Part shown: piece by piece, positions 25,709-35,774 of the stretch
How positions within the stretch are numbered: position 1 is the stretch's first letter
Layout: the number at the start of each line of letters is the position of its first letter
Assembly: GCA_937920725.1 (NCBI GenBank)
Contig: CALEUW010000013.1
Coordinates: 1 to 64,000 of the forward strand
Source of the DNA: UMGS1601 sp900553335
GTDB taxonomy: Bacteria > Bacillota > Clostridia > Oscillospirales > Ruminococcaceae
Direction: 5' to 3'
Length of the DNA stretch: 64,000 nt
Program-made: the position numbers and the translations under genes
Notes under the pieces: generated by a model
What the model was told of the DNA's origin: nothing
The model's database searches: none
Seen by the model: the letters and a program-made list of their open reading frames with translations, nothing else

Positions 25709-27631
25709 ATGAAGGACGGTTTTTTAAAAGTTGCCGCTGTTACTCCAAAGATAAGAGTAGGCGATACTGCGTTTAATACCAAAAACATTATAAATGCACT
25801 TGATAAAGCATATGAAGAGGGTGTAAAGTGTCTTGTTTTTCCTGAGCTTTGCATAACTTCATACACATGTCAGGATCTATTCTTTCAGCGTGCGCTTATA
25901 GATTCGGCGCTCAAATCGCTTTTTGAAATAGCTGAAGCGTCAAGAAATAAAAAAATTCTTTTTGCAGTCGGACTTCCGATTTTAAAAGACGGAAAGCTTT
26001 TTAACTGTGCCGCAGTAATATATAACGGAGATATTTTAGGATTCGTTCCTAAATCAAGCCTGCCAAACTACAACGAATTTTACGAAGCAAGGCATTTCGC
26101 ACCTGCTCCCGAAGAGAATACAAGCCTACGAATAAAGTCTAAAGATTATCCGTTCGGCAAAAAGCTCATTTTTTGCTGTGAGGAAATGGACGAGTTTAAA
26201 TTTGCGGTCGAGATTTGCGAGGATTTATGGTCGCCATGCCCTCAGTCAAACAGCCATGCACTCGCAGGTGCAACTGTAATCGGAAATCTCTCAGCTTCTG
26301 ACGAGGTTATCGAAAAGGACAAGTATCGCTTATCGCTTGTGGCGAACCAATCAGCAAGACTTATTTCAGGATATATATATTCCAGTGCGGGTGACGGTGA
26401 ATCAACTCAGGATATGGTTTTTTCGGGACACAATATAATTGCTGAAAACGGAAGCGTTTTAAAACAAAGCGCACTGTTTAAAAATGAAATGACCATAACT
26501 GAAATTGATTTGCAAAAGCTTACATCTGAACGCACAAAAATGTCAACTTTCTGTGTAAACGACAGCAAGGGCTATGAATATATTTATTTTTCTATGCCGA
26601 TAGAAAATACTTCTCTAACAAGATTTTACGCTAAAGCTCCGTTTATTCCGAGCAGCCCCGATGAGCGTAACTATCGCTGCGATCTTATTTTGCAGATGCA
26701 GGCTCAGGGGCTTAAAAAGAGAATTGAGCATACCGGATCAAAAGCACTGGTGCTTGGTATTTCAGGCGGACTTGACAGTTCGCTTGCAATTTTGGTATGT
26801 GTAATGGCGCTTGATCTTCTCGGACGTCCTCACAGCGACATTATTGCCTTAACTATGCCATGCTTCGGAACTACTAACCGCACACGAAGCAATGCGGAAA
26901 TTTTGTGCAGCGCTTTAGGAGTTACCTTTAGGAGTATAGATATCACCGATTCTGTTCGTCAGCATTTTAAGGATATCGGTCATGATGAAAGCAACCACAA
27001 TGTCGTTTACGAAAACGGACAAGCAAGAGAACGCACAAAGGTACTGATGAATATCGCAAATCAGGAAAGTGGTTTTGTTGTCGGAACTGGCGATTTGTCC
27101 GAGCTTGCACTTGGATGGGCAACCTACAACGGAGATCATATGTCTATGTACGGTGTAAACGCATCTGTTCCTAAAACGCTCATAAGACATATTGTTAAGT
27201 ATTATGCGGACACTTGTGAATATGAGCCTCTTTCCAATGTGCTTTTAGATATTTTGAACACACCTGTTTCTCCCGAACTTTTACCGACGGACGAAAGCAA
27301 GGAGGATATGAATCAAAAGACCGAGGATTTGGTCGGTCCTTATGAGCTTCACGACTTTTTCCTCTATTATGCTATACGTTTCGGATTTAAGCCGTCAAAA
27401 GTTTTACGGCTTGCAGTTTATGCGTTTGGCGGCGATTATTCAACCGAAACGATAAAAAAATGGCTTGGTACTTTTTACAGAAGATTTTTCTCACAGCAAT
27501 TTAAACGTTCTTGTCTGCCGGACGGAGCAAAGATAGGTTCTGTTACCCTTTCTCCGAGGGGGGATTTCAGAATGCCGTCCGACGCTGTGTGGGAAATATG
27601 GAAAAAAGACCTATTAGATTCCGGAATTTAA
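25709..27631 (+). CDS. nadE: Glutamine-dependent NAD+ synthetase
   Basis: A 640-residue two-domain enzyme making NAD+ from deamido-NAD+, ATP and glutamine. The N-terminal nitrilase-like glutaminase has E46 (FPELCITSY) and the catalytic Cys170 (EICEDLW). The C-terminal synthetase has the ATP loop SGGLDSS at 352-358 and GTGDLSELALGW. An open frame extends upstream to 25502 through the hairpin element, but AAAGGAG before 25709 fixes the ATG. A TGGTATAAT promoter box is at about 25662-25670. Confidence 0.92.
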   Translation: MKDGFLKVAAVTPKIRVGDTAFNTKNIINALDKAYEEGVKCLVFPELCITSYTCQDLFFQRALIDSALKSLFEIAEASRNKKILFAVGLPILKDGKLFNCAAVIYNGDILGFVPKSSLPNYNEFYEARHFAPAPEENTSLRIKSKDYPFGKKLIFCCEEMDEFKFAVEICEDLWSPCPQSNSHALAGATVIGNLSASDEVIEKDKYRLSLVANQSARLISGYIYSSAGDGESTQDMVFSGHNIIAENGSVLKQSALFKNEMTITEIDLQKLTSERTKMSTFCVNDSKGYEYIYFSMPIENTSLTRFYAKAPFIPSSPDERNYRCDLILQMQAQGLKKRIEHTGSKALVLGISGGLDSSLAILVCVMALDLLGRPHSDIIALTMPCFGTTNRTRSNAEILCSALGVTFRSIDITDSVRQHFKDIGHDESNHNVVYENGQARERTKVLMNIANQESGFVVGTGDLSELALGWATYNGDHMSMYGVNASVPKTLIRHIVKYYADTCEYEPLSNVLLDILNTPVSPELLPTDESKEDMNQKTEDLVGPYELHDFFLYYAIRFGFKPSKVLRLAVYAFGGDYSTETIKKWLGTFYRRFFSQQFKRSCLPDGAKIGSVTLSPRGDFRMPSDAVWEIWKKDLLDSGI

Positions 27632-27649
27632 GAAAGGTAATCGGCAGCA

Positions 27650-29128
27650 ATGAGTTCTCAAAGCAAATATAAAAAGCTCTTTTCAAACACTATAATTTTT
27701 GCCATCGGATCCTTCAGCTCAAAAATACTTGTGCTGTTTCTCGTTCCGATATACACAAATGCTCTTACTACAAGCGAACTGGGAATCGCTGATTTGCTTC
27801 AGCAGATTTCAAACTGGCTTGTTCCAATTGTATCCCTGACCGTTTCGGAGGCAATAACCCGATTCGGACTTGACAGGGCATACAACAAAAAATCCGTATT
27901 CACAATAGGTACGATTCTAAATGCACTTGGGCTGCTTGCCCTTTTAATCATCATATTGTTGACATTTGCATTCGGACACAAGTCCGCAAGCGGAGATTCT
28001 ACGCTAGATAAAATTATATTTGACAACGGACTGATTTTGTACTTGTATGTATTCACAGCATCTCTTAAACTGTTGTTTTCATATTTTATCAGAGCAATTG
28101 AAATGGTTAAGCTTTATGCCTTTGTCGGAATTTTGACAACCTTTTTTACACTATTGTTCACTGTACTTCTTTTATTAGGACTGAAAATAGGTGTAACAGG
28201 ATACCTTCTTTCTATTATACTTTCAGACTTTATAGCTATTATATATATGTTTTTCAGAGCGAAGCTTTGGAAGTATTTCTCGCTTAAAAGCTTTGATAAG
28301 CCCGTGGCAAAGCAAATGCTCGCATACTGTGTTCCGCTTATTCCTACTCAGATAATGTGGCTTATTACAAACACATCTTCAGCTTTGATAGTAACCGTTT
28401 TTCTAAGTGATTCGGCAAACGGAATTTTATCGGCAGCATATAAAATTCCAAATATAATTTCTACAGTTTATATGATTTTCGCACTCGCTTGGAATATGTC
28501 CGCTGTTTTGGAAAAGGACAGTGACGAGCAGGAGAAATTTTATGAAAACGTTTTTGAATGCAATCAGTCTGTAATGTACATTCTATCGGCTTTGATTTTG
28601 GTATTTTTGCATCTTGTAACTAATATTTGGATAGGTGCAGACTTCAGAGAATCGGTATTATATGCACCGATATTGATTTATGCTACCATATTCACTTGCT
28701 TTGTAACGTTTATGGGTACGATTTATTCTGTACATAAAAAGAGTGTACGAAGCCTTGTTACAGCGCTTATATCAGGCGGACTAAACATTGTGATAAATCT
28801 TGCACTGGTCAACTTGATAGGCATTTATTCCGCTGCAATAGCCGCATTTCTTTCATATTTGGTTGTCTTTATAATTCGTGCTGTCGACTGTCGGAAATAC
28901 CAGCCGTTTAATTTGCACACTAAAAAGCTCTTAATAAACTGCTTTATTCTTGCGGTTATGTGCGTTTTGAATTATACGGTAAATAAGCTGACTGTTTTGT
29001 CATATACGCTTTTAATCCTGTGTATGATAATTGTAATAGCAATAAATTTGAAAAGTGTTATGAGAGTAGTTAAAATAATGATTCCAGAAAAAATCTTAAA
29101 CAAAATTCCATTAATCAATAAACTTTAA
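27650..29128 (+). CDS. Oligosaccharide flippase / MATE-like exporter (Wzx-type)
   Basis: A 492-residue protein with about 14 membrane helices. The N-terminal SNTIIFAIGSFSSKILVLFL and PIYTNALTTSELGIADL are typical of Wzx/RfbX-like lipid-linked sugar flippases. It probably moves a lipid-linked glycan across the membrane. No glycosyltransferase genes are adjacent, which is unusual for such flippases. It follows nadE by 18 bp and may share its transcript. Confidence 0.8.
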   Translation: MSSQSKYKKLFSNTIIFAIGSFSSKILVLFLVPIYTNALTTSELGIADLLQQISNWLVPIVSLTVSEAITRFGLDRAYNKKSVFTIGTILNALGLLALLIIILLTFAFGHKSASGDSTLDKIIFDNGLILYLYVFTASLKLLFSYFIRAIEMVKLYAFVGILTTFFTLLFTVLLLLGLKIGVTGYLLSIILSDFIAIIYMFFRAKLWKYFSLKSFDKPVAKQMLAYCVPLIPTQIMWLITNTSSALIVTVFLSDSANGILSAAYKIPNIISTVYMIFALAWNMSAVLEKDSDEQEKFYENVFECNQSVMYILSALILVFLHLVTNIWIGADFRESVLYAPILIYATIFTCFVTFMGTIYSVHKKSVRSLVTALISGGLNIVINLALVNLIGIYSAAIAAFLSYLVVFIIRAVDCRKYQPFNLHTKKLLINCFILAVMCVLNYTVNKLTVLSYTLLILCMIIVIAINLKSVMRVVKIMIPEKILNKIPLINKL

Positions 29129-29145
29129 CGAAGGGAGGAGAAAAA

Positions 29146-29397
29146 ATGGCAGAGCTAAAATACGAAATCACTAAACATATCGGAGTGCTTTCCGAAAACT
29201 CAAAAGGATGGACCAAAGAGCTTAATATGATAAGCTGGAACGATCGTGACCCTAAGTATGATATTCGTGAGTGGAATCCCGATCATACAAGAATGGGAAA
29301 GGGCGTTACTCTTACTGAGGAGGATGTCGAAAACCTCAGAAAGCTTTTAAACGGCGAAGAGCTTGAGGATGACATAAACGAAGAAGATTTCTTTTAA
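29146..29397 (+). CDS. YdbC-like PC4-family single-strand DNA-binding protein
   Basis: An 83-residue protein matching YdbC-like bacterial PC4 homologues: KYEITKHIGVLSENSKGWTK, NMISWNDRDPKYDIREWNP, MGKGVTLTEEDVENLRKLL. These bind single-stranded DNA in a dimeric beta-sheet fold and are thought to help transcription or replication. A GGGAGGAG site precedes the ATG. It ends the nadE transcript with a strong terminator. Confidence 0.85.
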   Translation: MAELKYEITKHIGVLSENSKGWTKELNMISWNDRDPKYDIREWNPDHTRMGKGVTLTEEDVENLRKLLNGEELEDDINEEDFF

Positions 29398-29413
29398 AGA
29401 CAAAGCACTTAAA

Positions 29414-29447
29414 AAGCACCGATGAGGAATTTTCCTCATCGGTGCTT
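29414..29447 (+). terminator. Terminator after the YdbC-like gene
   Basis: AGCACCGATGAGGA pairs with TCCTCATCGGTGCT across a short T-rich loop. Confidence 0.75.
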
Positions 29448-29449
29448 CA

Positions 29450-29773
29450 TTATGTCGAAAAAGTATATTTAAAAACTCTCTTGCTCCTTGCGAAGGACAA
29501 ACCTATTGAGAAGGTGGACACTAACAAAACTCTATAGAAGTAAAGAATTTCCCCAAAGTTTTGAAAAAATTCGTTTCAAGACAGATTAGCTGAACTGCCT
29601 GATTACCAGTTTGCAAATGGCCAATATTAACAGCTTTCATATTACTCTCCGTTTATCAAAGAAAGCCTGTTACATATGATAATCTCTAATTTCAAATTAA
29701 ATTCCATTATCAACTGTCAATTAAATTACGAATTATTCTGACTTCTCGCCTCTTAATTTCTTACCTCTAATAG
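29450..29773. other. Gene-free interval
   Basis: About 320 bp of AT-rich sequence between converging genes. No gene, RNA or clear repeat was recognised. Confidence 0.5.
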
Positions 29774-31036
29774 CTATTTATCTCCGTGAATGTCCTCAGC
29801 ATACGTGTCAAATCCGCCTCTTGTGTAAAACAGTTCTCTTATTGCAAGCGCACATCCGGATAAGAAGCGATGTCTTTCTTCAACTATGCTAAGTGAAATT
29901 TTATTTTTTACTTCCTCTCCCGCAATTTTCTCAATGGAATTCATAAGATCTTCATACACCTTATCTGTCATATAAAAGCACTGAATCACTATTCTCTGCG
30001 GGTTGGTTGCAAAATACAAATTGTTAATCAATACCGCATACTGATCGCAGATTATTCTTATTATCTTTGAAATTTCAGAATGATCTCCTGCGTCATATGC
30101 TCGCTTAATTATATTAATATTTATTCTGTCAGGATCCCCGCCCGTCAATTTAAAAAGCGTCGGCGTTTTATTTGCAGAATGTATCCCCCTAACCCTTTTA
30201 ACAATCGCAGGTATTGACACTTCGTTCTCCGCACAGCCTCTTCTTCCGCATTTCGGACAACGGAAAGCAGAATTCTTATTTACAATCATTTTATCTACAA
30301 AGTCTGTTCTGTTATCATAAGAAACTATCGGATCGTTTAGATTGGCGACAACAAAGTGAATGCTGTTTCCAATTTGCAGATATGCAATATTTCGTCTGTC
30401 CTTGTCTTTATCCGGCAAAAAATCAATATTCGCCATCGCCGTTCCCTTGACTGAGTTATCAAAAATAAGCGGAACCGGAAACTGAGAGTATATATCATCG
30501 GCAAGATGTATGTAATTAGGTTCACCGTTTTCTATTACTACCTTAAGACGCGAAAACATCGACGGAAATACTCCGAATCCTATTCCCAAAAGATCGCAAT
30601 TTTTAAGACAATTGTCAGTCAAAATACTTTTTATCGAATCTTTTATAAAATCAGTAATATCATCGTATTCTGCATTTTCATCAATCTGTTTATTTCGCTT
30701 GTCAAGAACAAGTCCCGAAAGCGTCGATAAGCCAACGCTTACTATATCCTCTTCAACGCAAACACCAAGAACAAATTTATAGTTTTGGTTTATGTCAATA
30801 AGTATCTTCTTCCGCCCTCTCGGCGCTTTATCGAGAGTGTGCTTATATTCTCCAACTTCGACAATTATTCCCTGGTCGATCATCTCATTAGTTATTATCG
30901 TAACCGCCGCCCTAGTAAGATGAAGCATATTCGCAATATCAATTCTCGAAGTAGGTCCAAGACGTTTTAAAATCTTCAGAACCTGCATTCGGTTCTGACG
31001 CTTTAAATCCAGCTTGCTAATACCATGCTGCTGCAT
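29774..31036 (-). CDS. ROK-family transcriptional regulator
   Basis: About 420 residues: a MarR-like helix-turn-helix at the N-terminus (LKRLGPTSRIDIANMLHLTR, AAVTIITNEMID) and a sugar-kinase-like ROK domain with the zinc motif CPKCGRRGC. It resembles NagC/XylR-type regulators of sugar genes. An open frame extends 34 codons upstream into the repeat at 31070, but a GGGGG-type site and the ATG at 31036 fit better. No sugar operon is adjacent, so the target is unknown; the GH94 gene elsewhere in the window is one candidate. Confidence 0.8.
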   Translation of the reverse strand: MQQHGISKLDLKRQNRMQVLKILKRLGPTSRIDIANMLHLTRAAVTIITNEMIDQGIIVEVGEYKHTLDKAPRGRKKILIDINQNYKFVLGVCVEEDIVSVGLSTLSGLVLDKRNKQIDENAEYDDITDFIKDSIKSILTDNCLKNCDLLGIGFGVFPSMFSRLKVVIENGEPNYIHLADDIYSQFPVPLIFDNSVKGTAMANIDFLPDKDKDRRNIAYLQIGNSIHFVVANLNDPIVSYDNRTDFVDKMIVNKNSAFRCPKCGRRGCAENEVSIPAIVKRVRGIHSANKTPTLFKLTGGDPDRININIIKRAYDAGDHSEISKIIRIICDQYAVLINNLYFATNPQRIVIQCFYMTDKVYEDLMNSIEKIAGEEVKNKISLSIVEERHRFLSGCALAIRELFYTRGGFDTYAEDIHGDK

Positions 31037-31069
31037 ATAAAAATTCCCCCTGAAAACAATTGTTAATTC

Positions 31070-31180
31070 AATAAGGGGCGCAGCCCCGTCATTCTGCGTT
31101 TTCAGTGGAGGGCTTATCCCACCACTGAAAAAAATCAAGCAGAACCCACCTATAGAGGTGGGGAAATCTTAATTTATTTA
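31070..31180. repeat. Three-hairpin dispersed repeat, copy 2
   Basis: It has GGGGCGCAGCCCCG, TTTTCAGTGG/CCACTGAAAA and CCCACC/GGTGGG around TATAGA, then ATCTTAATTT. The stems differ from copy 1 by paired changes. Confidence 0.75.
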
Positions 31181-31260
31181 TTTCAACAATTATTATAAGG
31201 GGGGATTATTAATTTTTTGTTAAATTATTTAAAATTTAAATTTAACTGTAAAGAATATAA

Positions 31261-32109
31261 TTAAAGCTCGCTGTTCATATCATTGGAATACTCTTTTAAC
31301 TCTCTTCCTCTTTTTAAAAGCTCACACAAAGTCTTATCATCGTTGTTCTGCAAAGCTTCTTTATACTCTTTTAAATGATACATTATGTGATCTATTTCCT
31401 CAATAAGCGGTTCTCTGTTCATTAAAAACAATGTTGTCCACATTCTCTCATTAAGCTTAGCTACACGAGTGAGATCTTTAAAGCTTCCTGCTGAAAATCC
31501 GAACTGCTTCTCAAGACTTGGACTCTTAACGTATGCCGATGAAACGATATGTGCAAGCTGAGAAGTAAACGCAATAACCTCGTCATGCTCCTTAGGAGTT
31601 GCCTTTGTGCATCTCAAAAATCCAATTTCCTTAGCAAAGCCTGTAACAAAATCTATTATTTCCTTCGGAGTATTCTCCGTCGGAGTATAAATAAAGCTCG
31701 CCTTTTCAAAAAGGTTGTCAAGAGAATACTCAAAGCCTGAATATTCCCGTCCTGCCATTGGGTGACAGCCTAGATAGTATACTCCGTTTTCACTTAATAT
31801 CTTTTCGCAAGCCGTAACAACAACCTCTTTAACTCCGCAGGTATCTATCATTACTGCGCCCTTTTTTAAATCACCTGCGTGCTTTGAAACAAAGTCAATA
31901 GTTACATCGGGGTACAATCCGAGTATTACTAAATCAAATGTGTTAAGCACTTCAAGCTCGAAGCCTCCGTCAATAGCCTCCTGCTGTAATGCTGCCGAAA
32001 CCGCCGACTTGTCAATATCATAAGCGTATACGGGATAATCGGTATTCCTTTTTATCGCTTTCGCAATTGATCCGCCGATAAGTCCCAGTCCTATTATTGC
32101 AATTTTCAT
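31261..32109 (-). CDS. tyrA: Prephenate dehydrogenase
   Basis: A 282-residue NAD(P)-dependent enzyme of tyrosine synthesis. The N-terminus KIAIIGLGLIGGSIAKAIK is the dinucleotide loop. DTCGVK, GCHPMAGREYSGFEYS and the helical C-terminal half (SQLAHIVSSAYV, FKDLTRVA) are typical. An ATG-like start 21 nt upstream is possible, but GGAGG before 32109 is decisive. It lies 53 bp after the peptidase gene on the same strand. No other aromatic genes are nearby. Confidence 0.88.
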   Translation of the reverse strand: MKIAIIGLGLIGGSIAKAIKRNTDYPVYAYDIDKSAVSAALQQEAIDGGFELEVLNTFDLVILGLYPDVTIDFVSKHAGDLKKGAVMIDTCGVKEVVVTACEKILSENGVYYLGCHPMAGREYSGFEYSLDNLFEKASFIYTPTENTPKEIIDFVTGFAKEIGFLRCTKATPKEHDEVIAFTSQLAHIVSSAYVKSPSLEKQFGFSAGSFKDLTRVAKLNERMWTTLFLMNREPLIEEIDHIMYHLKEYKEALQNNDDKTLCELLKRGRELKEYSNDMNSEL

Positions 32110-32162
32110 ACAAGTTCCTCCAATCGCCAAAAAGCAATACTACATAAAGCACCGCGTTTTGA

Positions 32163-33554
32163 TTATTTGCAAATCTCGTAAATTGCCCTCGCATAGATTT
32201 TTGCAATAGCCTTTAAGGTTTCAATTTTCACCTGCTCGTCTGCACCGTGCATATTTGTTTCCTCTCCCGGCATCTCAGCTCCGAACGCAACTCCGCCATC
32301 AACCGTATGGAGATATGTCGCTCCGCCTACTCCAAGACATTTTCCCTCGTTACCCGTTACTTCAGTATATGCGTTTAAAATTGTCTTAATAAACGGTGTA
32401 TTTTCATCAACCAAATGCCCCTCTAAAGCATGGGTATACTCTATATCCATTCCAAGCGGCAAAAGCTTTTTCTCAACAATTTCTTTTATTCTTGCAAGAC
32501 TTGCCGTTGCAGGAAATCTTATATCAACTCCGCCTTTTAGCTTTCCGTCATGAGCTTCAAGCAAGCTCAAAAGAATAGTCAAATCTCCGCTTTCTTCATC
32601 GCTCATTTTTATACCGAAATGCTCTCCGTTCCCTTCGTTATAAGGGAAAAGCTCATACAAGCTTTCAAGCGTTTTATAAAGCTCGCCTGTTGGCTTTAAC
32701 GCTTTTAGTATACATATGAGTCCACAAAGCGCATTATCGCCCTTTTCCGGAGTTGAACCGTGAGCTGACACTCCCTTTGCAAAAATCGTTACTCCGTTTT
32801 TACTTTCCTCTATGTCAAATTCAATGTCTATATCAAGACTCGCTGTCAAAGCCGCTGCTTCTGTAACAGTTACCCCCGAAACCTCCGCTTCGGCTTCATC
32901 CGGAACAGCGTTGACAACGCTTCCAGCTTTAAAGTAAGTCACCTGTCTTTCACCGGAGTTCACCGAATAATTTTTTGAAAATTCAAACTGACAAAGTCCT
33001 TTTTCCACATTGATAACAGGAAACTCGCCGTCGGGCGAAAGCATTATCGGGGGAAGCTTTGCATTGTTTTGATAATACTCAAGATCTTCCATCCCCGTTT
33101 CCTCAGCTGCACCAAGTAATAATCTAACGTTTTTACTGAGCTTAAATCCACATTCCTTTAAAGCCTTTATCGAATGTATAACCGCAACAGCAGGACCTTT
33201 ATCGTCAATAACTCCTCTTCCGTATACCCTCTCACTGTCTACCGCAAGAGAAAAAGGCTCTTTAGTCCAGCCGTTCCCTTCAGGAACAACGTCAAGATGA
33301 GCAATAATTCCAAGCGGTGTTTCATTGCCGTTTAGATTACACTCCAACATAAATCCATCAAAGTTTTTCGTTGTCATTCCTATATTTGTAACGATTTCGT
33401 CAGCCTTAACTAATGCGTCATAGCACGCCTTTCCAAACGGCATTCCTTCGCACGCATCTGAGCGTTTGCTTGGAATCGAAACCAGTTCCTTGAGATCGCC
33501 AAGCATTGTATCAACATTGTCATCAATATATTTGTCAACACTTCTAAAATCCAT
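32163..33554 (-). CDS. PepV/Sapep-type M20 dipeptidase
   Basis: A 463-residue metallopeptidase that should cut dipeptides in the cytoplasm. Metal and catalytic motifs are GIIAHLDVVPEGNGW, GRGVIDDKGPAVA, LLGAAEETGMEDL and LSPDGEFPVINVEKG. The domain between the two halves carries the NAVPDEAEAEVSG and KGVSAHGSTPEKGDNA lid motifs. It lies downstream of the oligopeptide transporter and the M24 peptidase, which suggests that imported peptides are its food. Confidence 0.88.
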   Translation of the reverse strand: MDFRSVDKYIDDNVDTMLGDLKELVSIPSKRSDACEGMPFGKACYDALVKADEIVTNIGMTTKNFDGFMLECNLNGNETPLGIIAHLDVVPEGNGWTKEPFSLAVDSERVYGRGVIDDKGPAVAVIHSIKALKECGFKLSKNVRLLLGAAEETGMEDLEYYQNNAKLPPIMLSPDGEFPVINVEKGLCQFEFSKNYSVNSGERQVTYFKAGSVVNAVPDEAEAEVSGVTVTEAAALTASLDIDIEFDIEESKNGVTIFAKGVSAHGSTPEKGDNALCGLICILKALKPTGELYKTLESLYELFPYNEGNGEHFGIKMSDEESGDLTILLSLLEAHDGKLKGGVDIRFPATASLARIKEIVEKKLLPLGMDIEYTHALEGHLVDENTPFIKTILNAYTEVTGNEGKCLGVGGATYLHTVDGGVAFGAEMPGEETNMHGADEQVKIETLKAIAKIYARAIYEICK

Positions 33555-33571
33555 TTAATTCATTCCTTTTC

Positions 33572-33687
33572 AATAATGGGCGCAGCCCCGTTATTCAACG
33601 TTTTCAGAGGAGAATACAATCCCACGCTGAAAAAAATCAAGTGGAACCCGCCGCCTATAGACACGGGGATATCTTAATTTAGTTATA
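33572..33687. repeat. Three-hairpin dispersed repeat, copy 3
   Basis: It fills the gap between the two peptidase genes: GGGCGCAGCCCCG, TTTTCAG/CTGAAAA, and CCCGCC followed by CCTATAGACACGGGG, whose third stem is partly broken. The ATCTTAATTTAGTTATA tail ends 3 bp before the stop of the M24 gene. Confidence 0.75.
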
Positions 33688-33689
33688 CT

Positions 33690-34769
33690 CTATCCGATTA
33701 TGGTAAGCTCTTTTGTAAATTTATTCAAGACCTCTGCTCCGTCCTGAGTTACCATTACGAGATCTTCAATTCTCACTCCAACATCGCCTTCAAGATAAAT
33801 TCCAGGCTCAATCGAAAATACCATTCCCGGCTTTAATATATTTTCATTTGTACTTGAAACATCGCCGTATTCATGGCACTCAATACCTATTGAATGACCT
33901 AAACGATGATTGAAAGTTTCACCGTAACCTGCATCCGTTATAATATCTCTTGCCGCTTTGTCAATATCGCAAAATCTTGCTCCAGGCTTTATAGCGTCAA
34001 TCGCCGCCTGCTGAGCTTTCTTTACGATCTCGTAAATCTTTCTGTGTTCATCTGAAACGCTCTTGTAAAAGAAAGTTCTTGTCATATCGGAGCAGTAGTT
34101 GTCTTTCACACAGCCAACGTCAACAAGCACACAGTCGCCCTCTTTTATTACTTTAGCGCCGCCCTCATAATGACCGATCGCTGCCGATGCGCCAAAACCT
34201 ACAAGCGGTTCAAATGAATATCCGTCAGCACCCTGCGACTTATAAAGCTCCATCATCTGCGAAGCTATACCTTCCTCCGTTACTCCATCAGCTACTCTTT
34301 TTATTATTTCGCCCATGGCATAATCATTTATACGGCTCGCCTCACGCATTAAAACAGCTTCATCGCTGTCCTTTTGACTTCTTGCATAATCCACGCACTC
34401 CGATGAGTTTACATATTCACTTGCAGCTCCGCATTCCATAAGTCTGAGCAGAAATCTCGCTTCAAACTTCTTATCAATGCCAAGCGGCTTGGTATGGTCA
34501 GTATATTTTGCTAAAAGCTCTGCGGAGTCAACATTATCGTCAAATCTTATCTTTTCAACTCCTACATCTTCATTCACAGTAAAAAGCTCGTTGATAAAAA
34601 ACTTGTTTTTTGAACTATCGCTGTTTATATAAAGCGCAAGCATTCTTTCGCCGGGCTTTATCATTATACCTGTAAGATAAAAGACCGAGCAGGGATCACA
34701 GATAACCATTTGCTCCAGTCCTTTTTCTGACAGGCTTTTTATGATTTCATTAAGTCTTTGTGTTTTCAT
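33690..34769 (-). CDS. M24-family Xaa-Pro dipeptidase-like aminopeptidase
   Basis: A 359-residue creatinase-fold peptidase. Metal ligands lie in CVLVDVGCVKDNYCSDMTRT (two Asp), HRLGHSIGIECHEY (His), SIEPGIYLEG (Glu) and VGVRIEDLV (Glu). It removes N-terminal residues next to proline in the cytoplasm. The gene starts 27 bp after oppF, so it is the sixth gene of the opp operon. The dispersed repeat follows its stop codon directly. Confidence 0.88.
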   Translation of the reverse strand: MKTQRLNEIIKSLSEKGLEQMVICDPCSVFYLTGIMIKPGERMLALYINSDSSKNKFFINELFTVNEDVGVEKIRFDDNVDSAELLAKYTDHTKPLGIDKKFEARFLLRLMECGAASEYVNSSECVDYARSQKDSDEAVLMREASRINDYAMGEIIKRVADGVTEEGIASQMMELYKSQGADGYSFEPLVGFGASAAIGHYEGGAKVIKEGDCVLVDVGCVKDNYCSDMTRTFFYKSVSDEHRKIYEIVKKAQQAAIDAIKPGARFCDIDKAARDIITDAGYGETFNHRLGHSIGIECHEYGDVSSTNENILKPGMVFSIEPGIYLEGDVGVRIEDLVMVTQDGAEVLNKFTKELTIIG

Positions 34770-34796
34770 AAAGGTCAGCCTCTTCTATTTATTTAT

Positions 34797-35774
34797 CTAT
34801 TTATCATATAATTTGCACGCAACAAGATGTCCGTTTCCTGCATCCTTTAAAACGCTTTTATACTTGTCACAGCCCTCTGTTCTCTTAAAACAGCGTGAAC
34901 AGAATCTGCATCCGTCGGGAGGATTGATAGGAGTCGGAACATCTCCCTCCAAAATAATTCTCTCGGTTTTGTTTTCAACATCAACCGATGGAATCGCTGA
35001 AAGAAGCGCCTGTGTATACGGATTCATCGGATTCTCGTAAAGCTCGTTTTTATCCGCCATCTCCATTATCTTTCCTAGATACATTACGCCTACTCTATCG
35101 CTAATGTGCTTAACAACATTGAGTCCGTGAGCAATAAATAAGTAAGTAAGTCCAAATTCATCTTTCAAGTCGTCAAGAAGATTTAAAACCTGAGCCTGAA
35201 TAGATACATCAAGCGCCGAAACAGGCTCGTCACATACTATAAGCTTAGGATTAACAGCAAGTGCTCGGGCAATTCCTACACGCTGACGCTGTCCACCCGA
35301 AAATTCATGAGCATATCTGTTTCTCTGATGGTTTGCAAGTCCCACACAGTTTAAAAGATAATTTACTCTTTTTTCAACTTCATTTTTAGGTAAAAGCTTA
35401 TTAACTATGATCGGTTCTGCAATTATATCTCCTATTGTCATTCTAGGATTAAGAGAAGAATACGGATCCTGAAAAATAAGCTGAATATCCTTGCAGTATT
35501 CTCTTCTCTGCTTTGAATTAAGCGCCGTTAAATCAACTCCGTCATAGATTATCTTTCCTGCTGTCGGTGTGTAAAGGTTTACCAGCATTTTTCCTATAGT
35601 TGACTTACCGCATCCCGATTCTCCGACAAGGCCTAACGCTTCTCCCTTATATATTTTAAACGAAACGTCGTCAACAGCCTTTAATATCGAAGTCGGACGT
35701 CCGAAAAAGCTTCTTTCAATAACAAAGTGCTTTGTAAGTCCCTGTACCTCTAAAAGAACTTCTTTTTCCGCCAT
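34797..35774 (-). CDS. oppF: Oligopeptide ABC transporter ATP-binding protein OppF
   Basis: A 325-residue ATPase with Walker A GLVGESGCGKST, signature FSGGQRQRVGIARAL, Walker B KLIVCDEPVSALD, and the C-terminal cysteine-rich DGCRFCSRCFKRTEGC typical of OppF/DppF. Its ATG overlaps the oppD stop by one base. It powers the OppBC channel. Confidence 0.93.
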   Translation of the reverse strand: MAEKEVLLEVQGLTKHFVIERSFFGRPTSILKAVDDVSFKIYKGEALGLVGESGCGKSTIGKMLVNLYTPTAGKIIYDGVDLTALNSKQRREYCKDIQLIFQDPYSSLNPRMTIGDIIAEPIIVNKLLPKNEVEKRVNYLLNCVGLANHQRNRYAHEFSGGQRQRVGIARALAVNPKLIVCDEPVSALDVSIQAQVLNLLDDLKDEFGLTYLFIAHGLNVVKHISDRVGVMYLGKIMEMADKNELYENPMNPYTQALLSAIPSVDVENKTERIILEGDVPTPINPPDGCRFCSRCFKRTEGCDKYKSVLKDAGNGHLVACKLYDK